A DNA stretch of 64,000 nt from Parvibaculum sp035325945 (GTDB lineage: Bacteria > Pseudomonadota > Alphaproteobacteria > Parvibaculales > Parvibaculaceae). The notes below the pieces were generated by a model. That model saw nothing but the letters and a program-made list of their open reading frames with translations, had not been told where the DNA came from and made no database searches. The position numbers and the translations under genes are program-made. Below are positions 58,541-64,000 of the stretch, one piece after another; positions within the stretch are counted from its first letter, which is position 1, and every line of letters starts with the position of its first letter. Location: contig NZ_DAOKYX010000012.1 in assembly GCF_035325945.1 (NCBI RefSeq), positions 1 to 64,000 on the forward strand. The letters run 5' to 3'.

Positions 58541-58893
58541 AGCTTCGGCCCGAAGATGCGGTTGACGCCGACGAGGCTGCGGTTCTCGTCATAGCGATCC
58601 ATCGGCGGCAGACCGAAATGGAATGCCTTGAGCGCCGCATCGCCGCTCTGGCGGACATCGAGATCGACATTCGAGGTCACGCAGAAATTGTTGCCGTGGC
58701 GCGCCGTATAGAAGCCGCCGCAATGACGCACCGCCGCGCGCAACATGCCGAGCTGAACGTCGTTGAGCCGCTTGAGTGTCGTCTCGTCGCGCGGCAGGGC
58801 ATTGGGATCGAAATCCTCGGCCGCCGCGAGCGCGCCGATGCCGCCGCAAAGGATCATGGCCGACAGTGCGAAAGTGGCTGCGATTTTTTTCAT
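58537..58893 (-). CDS. Small predicted periplasmic protein
   Basis: The 118-residue protein has a signal peptide (about residues 1-25, cut near ALAAAEDF) and a mature part of about 93 residues. Two cysteines, C58 and C71, could form a disulfide. I do not recognise a family. GGAGGAG lies upstream of the ATG. It converges on the hydroquinone reductase gene with a four-base overlap and is divergent from the amidase gene across 91 bp. Confidence 0.72.
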   Translation of the reverse strand: MKKIAATFALSAMILCGGIGALAAAEDFDPNALPRDETTLKRLNDVQLGMLRAAVRHCGGFYTARHGNNFCVTSNVDLDVRQSGDAALKAFHFGLPPMDRYDENRSLVGVNRIFGPKL

Positions 58894-58984
58894 ATCGCTC
58901 CTCCGATCCCCCTTGGCTCACATTAGCGCTGGCGGCGGCGCTCCGGCTACTTAAGATGGAGGGAAACAAGCAGAGGGATGGACG

Positions 58985-60415
58985 ATGGCCGGTTTTTCGG
59001 ATTACGACAAATATGATGCGCTGGGCCTGGCGGATCTCGTGCGCAAGCGCGCCGTGAAGCCGGAAGAACTGCTCGATGAAGCGATTACCCGTACCGAAAA
59101 GGCCAACCCGACGATCAACGCCGTCGTGCTCAAGCATTACGACGAGGCGCGCGCCCAGATCGCGCGCGGCCTGCCCCAGGGCCCCTTCACCGGCGTGCCG
59201 TTTCTTCTGAAGGATCTGCACCTCCTTCTCGACGGCACGGTGACGACCTTCGGCTCGGCCTATTATCGCGGCAACAAGGCCGATCACAACAGCACGCTCA
59301 CCGAGCGCTATCTCGCCGCCGGCCTCGTCATCTTCGGCAAGACGAACTCGCCAGAATTCGGGCTATCGACCTCGACCGAACCGCATCTCTATGGCCCCAC
59401 GCGTAATCCGTGGAACATCGAACATTCGGCGGGCGGCTCCTCCGGCGGCGCGGCGGCGGCAGTCGCGGCCGGTTTCGTTCCCGTCGCCAATGCGAGCGAT
59501 GGCGGCGGCTCGATCCGCATTCCTGCGGCGGCTTGCGGCCTTTTCGGCATGAAACCGACGCGCGGCCGCACGCCCATGGGCCCGGATCGCGGCGAAGGCT
59601 GGTCGGGCATGTCGATCTCGCATGTCGTCTCGCGCTCGGTGCGCGACAGCGCCGCCATGCTCGACGTCACGCATGGCAACGCCCCCGGCGATCCCTACGA
59701 TGCGCCCGCCTATACCGGCTCCTATCTCAGCGAGGTGACGGCGGAGCCCGGCCGCCTGCGCATCTCCTTCACCACCCGGCGGCCGAACGGCACCCCATGC
59801 CACAAGGATGTCGTGGCCGCGATCGAAGCGACCGCGAAGCTCCTTGCCGATCTCGGCCATCATGTCGAGGAGGCAGAGCCTGAGATCGACGTGCAGGAAA
59901 TGGCCACGCATCAGATCACCATCATCGGCGCCAATGTGGCCTTCGCTCTCAGGTCCCGCGCCGCGCAGCTCGGACGCGAGGCCTCGCAGGACGACATCGA
60001 AGTCTTCACGCGCCTCATCGCCGAAAACTCGGCGACGCGCGGCAGCGCCGACTATGCTGGCGCGATCCTCTACATGCACCAGATGGGGCGCAAATTCGCC
60101 GCCTATCACGAGCGCTACGATGTCCACCTGTCGCCGACGCTCGGCCTGCCGCCGCTGAAGCTCGGCATTCTCAATACCATGTCGAACGATATCGGCGCCT
60201 ATCTCGCGGCCAGCGCCGAATCCGTGCCCAATATCGGCATCTACAACATGACCGGACAGCCGGCCATGTCGGTTCCGCTGCACTGGAATGCGGAGGGGCT
60301 TCCCATCGGCGTCATGTTCTCGGGCCGCTTCGGCGACGAGGCGACGCTTTTCCGCCTCGCAGGTCAGCTTGAGGCGGCAAGCCCCTGGTGGCACAGGCGG
60401 CCCGCGACCGCCTGA
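58985..60415 (+). CDS. Amidase signature family protein
   Basis: The 476-residue protein has the Ser-cis-Ser-Lys triad: K76 (FLLKDL), S152 (GGSSGG) and nucleophile S176 (SDGGGSIRIP). Members hydrolyse amides from small aliphatic or aryl compounds to 6-aminohexanoate cyclic dimers, and GatA is a paralogue. No gatB or gatC lies near, so a free-standing amidase is more likely than a tRNA amidotransferase subunit. The substrate is unknown. Confidence 0.9.
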   Translation: MAGFSDYDKYDALGLADLVRKRAVKPEELLDEAITRTEKANPTINAVVLKHYDEARAQIARGLPQGPFTGVPFLLKDLHLLLDGTVTTFGSAYYRGNKADHNSTLTERYLAAGLVIFGKTNSPEFGLSTSTEPHLYGPTRNPWNIEHSAGGSSGGAAAAVAAGFVPVANASDGGGSIRIPAAACGLFGMKPTRGRTPMGPDRGEGWSGMSISHVVSRSVRDSAAMLDVTHGNAPGDPYDAPAYTGSYLSEVTAEPGRLRISFTTRRPNGTPCHKDVVAAIEATAKLLADLGHHVEEAEPEIDVQEMATHQITIIGANVAFALRSRAAQLGREASQDDIEVFTRLIAENSATRGSADYAGAILYMHQMGRKFAAYHERYDVHLSPTLGLPPLKLGILNTMSNDIGAYLAASAESVPNIGIYNMTGQPAMSVPLHWNAEGLPIGVMFSGRFGDEATLFRLAGQLEAASPWWHRRPATA

Positions 60416-60421
60416 AGCCGC

Positions 60422-60898
60422 TCACCATAAATCGGCAGGTTCGAGTCCTTCCATCACCTCGCCAATGCGGGCCCGCGTGCCCGGCGTCGTTCCTTCGGGC
60501 AGCGCGCCGGGCGCGAAGAAATCATACTCCGCGATTTCGAGGCTCGACCGCGTAACGCGCTCATAAGTTCCGTGCTCGACCAGAAAGAGCGCGACGTGAT
60601 CCGACTTGAACTCGCGGAAATTGGCGTAGAGCCCGAAGAGCCGGGGCCTGCCGCGCAGGATGATGCCCGCTTCCTCGTCGAGTTCGCGGGTGAGCGCCGT
60701 CAGCATGGTTTCGGAACGCTCCACGCCGCCGCCCGGCAGGTACCAGCCATCGACATAGGAATGACGGACGAGGAGCACATGCCCGCGCTCGTCGCGCACG
60801 AGCCCGCGCACTCCTGCCGTCAGGGGCCGGCTGAGCCGGAAATAAAGGCGCGTAAGGGGCCGAATCACGCGCCAGACGGGAAGAGGAAGATTCGCCAT
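60422..60898 (-). CDS. Nudix hydrolase
   Basis: The 158-residue protein has a Nudix box in the segment GGGVERSETMLTALTREL followed by DEEAGI (about residues 55-79), with a preceding VRHSYVDGWYLPGGG. Substrate class cannot be named. The N-terminal 25 residues, PVWRVIRPLTRLYFRLSRPL, look like an amphipathic or short membrane-associated helix. It converges on the amidase gene with a six-base gap. Confidence 0.88.
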   Translation of the reverse strand: MANLPLPVWRVIRPLTRLYFRLSRPLTAGVRGLVRDERGHVLLVRHSYVDGWYLPGGGVERSETMLTALTRELDEEAGIILRGRPRLFGLYANFREFKSDHVALFLVEHGTYERVTRSSLEIAEYDFFAPGALPEGTTPGTRARIGEVMEGLEPADLW

Positions 60899-61052
60899 GG
60901 ACGAAGCCTATCCCATGTTTTCCGCGCCGCATCGCCAAATGGAGGACAGGCCGCCCCTCCGGCCGTTTAGAAGCCATCAACACATGCTGCGTTAACTTCG
61001 CGGGAAGAAATTGGGCATGCGCCGTCGCGTTTTCGTCGGGGGTGAGTTGGGC

Positions 61053-61877
61053 ATGGGCTTTCTTTCGCTGTTCACGGGCGGCAAAAGAAAAAAGAGGCGG
61101 AAGAGAAAAGGGCCGCCGCCGGACAGGCCGCGCGCGCCGCGCAGCGCGGTTGCGCGCGCCTTGCGCCATGTGGCCGCCGCCTCCGGCTCGCCGCTCGCCG
61201 CCGAAATCGGCCAGCGCATCGCGACCGCCTTTTCCACCATCGAGACGGCCGTGCTCGCCATCGACGCCGTCTGCGACAAGCTCGGCGAGGCGCGGGATCT
61301 CGTCTCCGCCGCGCAGGCGACAAGCGATGCCGGGCGCCGCGCGCTCTTTGCCGGGCGCTATGACGATGTGCGCGCCGAGATCGACGCGCTTGTCGGCTCC
61401 GCCTCGCACAATCGCGTCAACCTCATCAACGGACGGCTGATCGGCGGCCGCTCGCCCGCCTTCGACATCGCGCTCGACGAACGCGGCCGCGCGAGCATCG
61501 CGGTCCAGATCGCCAATCTGACGACGGGCCCCGGCGGTCTTGCGCTCTCGCCTCCGCGCTCGGCCTTCGCCGAGGATACCGAGCTTGCAACCATCGCCGC
61601 CGAGATCGTCGCGGCGCAGGCCCTCGCGGCAAGTGTGAGCGCCCGCTTCGCCGATCACGCCGCCCTTCTCTCGGAGCGTCTCCAGCGCCTTCAATCCGCC
61701 GCGGGCTCCCGCGTCATCGAGGCGGAGCTTCCGACCGGCGCGGACGCCATGCCGCCTGCCGAGGAGGAACTGGGCCCCGTCGATCTGAGCATCGCCGAGG
61801 TCGAGGAAAGGCTTCACAAACTCGCCGACAGGCTCGCCGAGCGTGCCGCGCAGGCCGAAACGCAGCCCGCAGGCTGA
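61053..61877 (+). CDS. Flagellin-core-like protein lacking D0 ends
   Basis: The 274-residue protein begins with a basic stretch (GKRKKRRKRKG) where a flagellin would start. Its middle resembles the flagellin D1 core: an ATAFSTIETAVLAIDAVCDKL helix, then AEIDALVGSASHNRVNLING near residues 122-141 (flagellins have a similar ASYNGVNLLNG turn), and a second helical part near 185-230 that parallels the flagellin C-terminal D1 arm. Classic N- and C-terminal D0 helices seem absent. A start at ATG 61053 with GGGGGTGAG upstream is used; an ATG 36 bases earlier is possible. Function unknown. Confidence 0.6.
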   Translation: MGFLSLFTGGKRKKRRKRKGPPPDRPRAPRSAVARALRHVAAASGSPLAAEIGQRIATAFSTIETAVLAIDAVCDKLGEARDLVSAAQATSDAGRRALFAGRYDDVRAEIDALVGSASHNRVNLINGRLIGGRSPAFDIALDERGRASIAVQIANLTTGPGGLALSPPRSAFAEDTELATIAAEIVAAQALAASVSARFADHAALLSERLQRLQSAAGSRVIEAELPTGADAMPPAEEELGPVDLSIAEVEERLHKLADRLAERAAQAETQPAG

Positions 61878-61970
61878 CCCCCCCATAATTCGCGCGGCGG
61901 GCGCAACGGCGTTCGCGCCTTGGCCGCCTCCTTATGCTAGCTTTCGCAAAGCATCAGGGAGGATGAGACG

Positions 61971-62837
61971 ATGACGGGCAATCCAGCAGCCGCGAGCGCC
62001 AATGCCGAACAGATCGAAGCCTGGAACGGCGTCGTCGGCGCGAAATGGGTCGCCAATCAGGATCGCCTCGACCGCGTCCTTGCTCCCTTCGGCAGGGCTA
62101 TCCTCGAGGCCGCGGCGCCGAAACCCGGCGAACATGCGCTCGACATCGGCTGTGGCTGCGGCGCGACGACGCTCGAACTGGCGCGGCAGGTCGGGCGCGA
62201 GGGGCGCGTGATGGGCATCGACATATCCGGGCCGATGGTGGCGCGGGCCCGCGACCGCGCAGGCATGCTCGGCCTCTCACCCGTCTTCGAAGTTGCCGAT
62301 GCCTCCTCCTACCCCTTCGAGCCCGGCAGCTTCGATCTTCTCATGTCGCGCTTCGGCGTCATGTTCTTCGACAATCCGCCATCGGCCTTCGCCAATCTGC
62401 GCCGGGGCATGAAGCCCGGCGCCCGGCTCGCCTTCATCTGCTGGCGGGCGCTCGGCGAGAACGACTGGGTCAAGGTACCGCTCGCCGCCGCCCTCGCCCA
62501 TGTGCAGCCTCCCGCGCCGACGCCGCCCGGAACGCCAGGCCCCTTCGCCTTCGCGGATCGCAGCCACGTTCTCTCGATCCTCGAACGCGCGGGCTTCAGT
62601 TCCATCGCCATCGAGCCTTTCGATGCGCCCATGGCCATCGGCACGCCCGAAGGCGGCATCGAGGAAGCGCTGACCCAGTCGATCGAGATCGGGCCGATCG
62701 CCCGCCTCATCGCGGATGCGCCCGAAGATGTCCGCGCCCGCGCGCGCGACGCCGTGCGCGAGGCGCTGCTCAAGCACCGCACGGAGAGCGGCATCGCGCT
62801 GGGCGGCGCCGCCTGGATCGTGACCGCTCGTGCCTGA
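61971..62837 (+). CDS. Class I SAM-dependent methyltransferase
   Basis: The 288-residue protein has SAM motif I LDIGCGCGATT near residues 58-68 and GIDISGPMVARAR near 82. The acceptor loop SYPFEPGSFDLLMSRFGVMFF is near 110. It is similar to UbiE/type 11 methyltransferases with a C-terminal cap; the substrate is unknown. GGAGGATGAG lies close to the ATG. Neighbours give no pathway hint. Confidence 0.88.
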   Translation: MTGNPAAASANAEQIEAWNGVVGAKWVANQDRLDRVLAPFGRAILEAAAPKPGEHALDIGCGCGATTLELARQVGREGRVMGIDISGPMVARARDRAGMLGLSPVFEVADASSYPFEPGSFDLLMSRFGVMFFDNPPSAFANLRRGMKPGARLAFICWRALGENDWVKVPLAAALAHVQPPAPTPPGTPGPFAFADRSHVLSILERAGFSSIAIEPFDAPMAIGTPEGGIEEALTQSIEIGPIARLIADAPEDVRARARDAVREALLKHRTESGIALGGAAWIVTARA

Positions 62838-63060
62838 TCGCCGACATCGGCCCCGATGATCCGTCCACGCTACGGTTTTTTTAAGACCTGTTGACTATGC
62901 TTTCCCTCAGGCGCGTGGGGCGCCTGTGACCCGGAATGCCTTTCGCCACATGGCGAGATGGCGCATGCCGGGCGCGCATATCGTTGCATGAGTGCCGGAG
63001 CGAGTAACCGGGCTGGCCGTTTTCCGCCAGTCCTGAATTGCCTCCGGTTCGGGGGTTAGC

Positions 63061-63558
63061 ATGGCTCGATCCATATTCGAGACTTTGACGGTGCTCGTCG
63101 TCGACGACAGCATCCATATGCGCCGGCTCATTTCGCGACTTCTCGAAGTGATCGGCGTCCGGCACATTCTTCTCGCGGCCGACGGCGAGGAAGCCTGGTC
63201 GAAATTCCTGACGCACAAGCCCGACATCGTCATCACCGATGCGGCGATGAAACCGATGGACGGCTTCGTGCTGACGCACAAGCTGCGCACCCTCGACGAG
63301 AGCGAGCTTTGCGCGGTGCCGATCATCATGGTCTCGGCCCACAGCCAGCTCTCCGCCGTCGAGCGCGCACGCGATCTCGGCGTCACTGACTTCCTCTGCA
63401 AGCCGATCTCACCGCGCCTTCTTTATGAACGCCTCCTCGGCGTGCTGAACCGCCCGCGCGATCTTCTTCCGCATCCGTCCTTCGCGAGCCCCGAGCGCCG
63501 CCTTTGCGACGAGCCCTTCGAGGGGCCCGAGCGGCGCAGCGGCGTCGCCTATATCTGA
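63061..63558 (+). CDS. Single-domain CheY-like response regulator
   Basis: The 165-residue regulator has a receiver domain with D15/D16 (VVDDS), phosphoacceptor D60 (VITDAAMKP) and the lysine of FLCKPISP near 111. A basic/Pro-rich tail (FASPERRL, EGPERRS) replaces an output domain and resembles short C-terminal tails of alphaproteobacterial single-domain regulators. An Hpt-like gene begins 12 bp later, so the two probably exchange phosphate. The kinase is not in the window. Confidence 0.92.
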   Translation: MARSIFETLTVLVVDDSIHMRRLISRLLEVIGVRHILLAADGEEAWSKFLTHKPDIVITDAAMKPMDGFVLTHKLRTLDESELCAVPIIMVSAHSQLSAVERARDLGVTDFLCKPISPRLLYERLLGVLNRPRDLLPHPSFASPERRLCDEPFEGPERRSGVAYI

Positions 63559-63569
63559 GGAGTCGCCAG

Positions 63570-64000
63570 ATGGATGACGCCACCGCTCCCGATATCGGCG
63601 CGCGCTTCGTGCGCCTGCCCTCGGTCGCCGAACGAAAGCTTGGGGCCGACTACGCCGCCCCGATCCGTCTCGACCCGCGCATCCTCGAACAGATGCAGCA
63701 GACGATCCGGGACCTCGGCGCCCAATATGCGGGCACAATCAAGGCGCAGGTCGGCTCGCTCTTCGCCTTCATCGATGCTGCCTGCATGGCCGGATCGGCC
63801 GAGGCGCGCGGCCAGCTTTACAGCCTCGCCCATGAAGTGCGCGGCATTGCGGGCACATTCGGCTTTGCCATCGTCGGACGCTTTGCGGACTCGCTCTGCC
63901 GCTATATGGAAACGCGCAAGTCGCTCGACCCGACCATCATGCGCTTCCATGTCGAGGCGATGTATGACGCCTTGCAGAACGCGGATTGCGATCCGGCGCT
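63570..64000 (+). CDS. Hpt-domain protein (truncated by the window end)
   Basis: The open frame runs off the window after 143 codons. It has an N-terminal part of about 45 residues and then an Hpt helix bundle with H88 (AHEVRGIAGTFGF), where an Arg replaces the Lys of the usual HxxKG motif. GAGGAG is found upstream of the ATG at the end of the response regulator gene. It likely passes phosphate to that regulator; the missing C-terminus may add domains. Confidence 0.8.
   Translation, partial: MDDATAPDIGARFVRLPSVAERKLGADYAAPIRLDPRILEQMQQTIRDLGAQYAGTIKAQVGSLFAFIDAACMAGSAEARGQLYSLAHEVRGIAGTFGFAIVGRFADSLCRYMETRKSLDPTIMRFHVEAMYDALQNADCDPA

Overview
The window is about 64 kb of GC-rich (roughly 65%), densely coding DNA from a draft bacterial assembly with one 100-N gap. 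Gene content and order point to an alphaproteobacterium, probably Hyphomicrobiales and possibly a Parvibaculum relative, although the genus is not proven. The pointers are petABC for cytochrome bc1, a MarR/OmpR-type regulator/histidine kinase trio like PetP-PetR, a pteridine-reductase-like SDR next to folB, the proC-YbjN-UbiK/BMFP order, a MoxR-DUF58-BatA-like cluster, and REP-like intergenic palindromes. No rRNA, tRNA, phage, IS transposase or CRISPR array was found. Most of it is core chromosome.

Layout. 0.1-7.7 kb: a membrane protein, a TauD-type dioxygenase divergent from an IclR regulator, a GIY-YIG nuclease gene framed by REP-like repeats, a VOC protein, a CelD-like acetyltransferase, the assembly gap, a cupin, a pterin-reductase-like SDR and folB. 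8-15.2 kb: uvrC, pgsA, moaD, moaE, then an ilvE-type aminotransferase divergent from marR-RR-HK. 15.3-25.6 kb: housekeeping genes (tetR, proC, ybjN-like, ubiK, lgt, midA-like, pgeF, a lipoprotein, prs, rplY, pth, ychF). 25.6-28.9 kb: two MaoC hydratases, dienelactone hydrolase, then a peroxide-defence block (ohrR, ohr, gpx). 28.9-33.7 kb, minus strand: mtnP-apt-TerC/CorC-mtnA-class II aldolase, a methylthioadenosine salvage set that looks like the DHAP shunt. 33.8-36.4 kb: petABC. 36.7-42.6 kb: trmL, hemF, ybaK, hemN, cca, a CoA-type Nudix gene and a DUF1285 gene. 42.7-49.6 kb: moxR-DUF58-two large BatA/VWA-like membrane proteins. 49.6-52.3 kb: a zinc ABC transporter operon headed by a 47-codon membrane peptide and a Zur-like palindrome. 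52.4-64 kb: two GNATs, an SDR, a small ArfA-like gene with a terminator inside its coding region, lysR divergent from wrbA-pirin-glutathionyl-hydroquinone reductase, an amidase, a Nudix gene, a flagellin-like protein, a methyltransferase, a CheY-like regulator and a truncated Hpt gene.

How they work together. The salvage set would turn methylthioadenosine into adenine (recaptured by Apt using PRPP from Prs) plus a sugar phosphate that MtnA and the aldolase convert to DHAP. ohrR-ohr-gpx and the wrbA cluster cover organic peroxide and quinone stress. petABC, the PetP/PetR-like regulators, both coproporphyrinogen oxidases and UbiK belong to respiration and its cofactors.

The strongest leads are the ArfA-like ribosome-rescue candidate whose message may be made without a stop codon, the GIY-YIG gene bounded by 32-bp perfect direct repeats that are themselves REP palindromes, the small peptide in the zinc operon, and the flagellin-core protein lacking its ends. 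The assembly gap is flanked by an identical 55-bp sequence and is probably an artefact.
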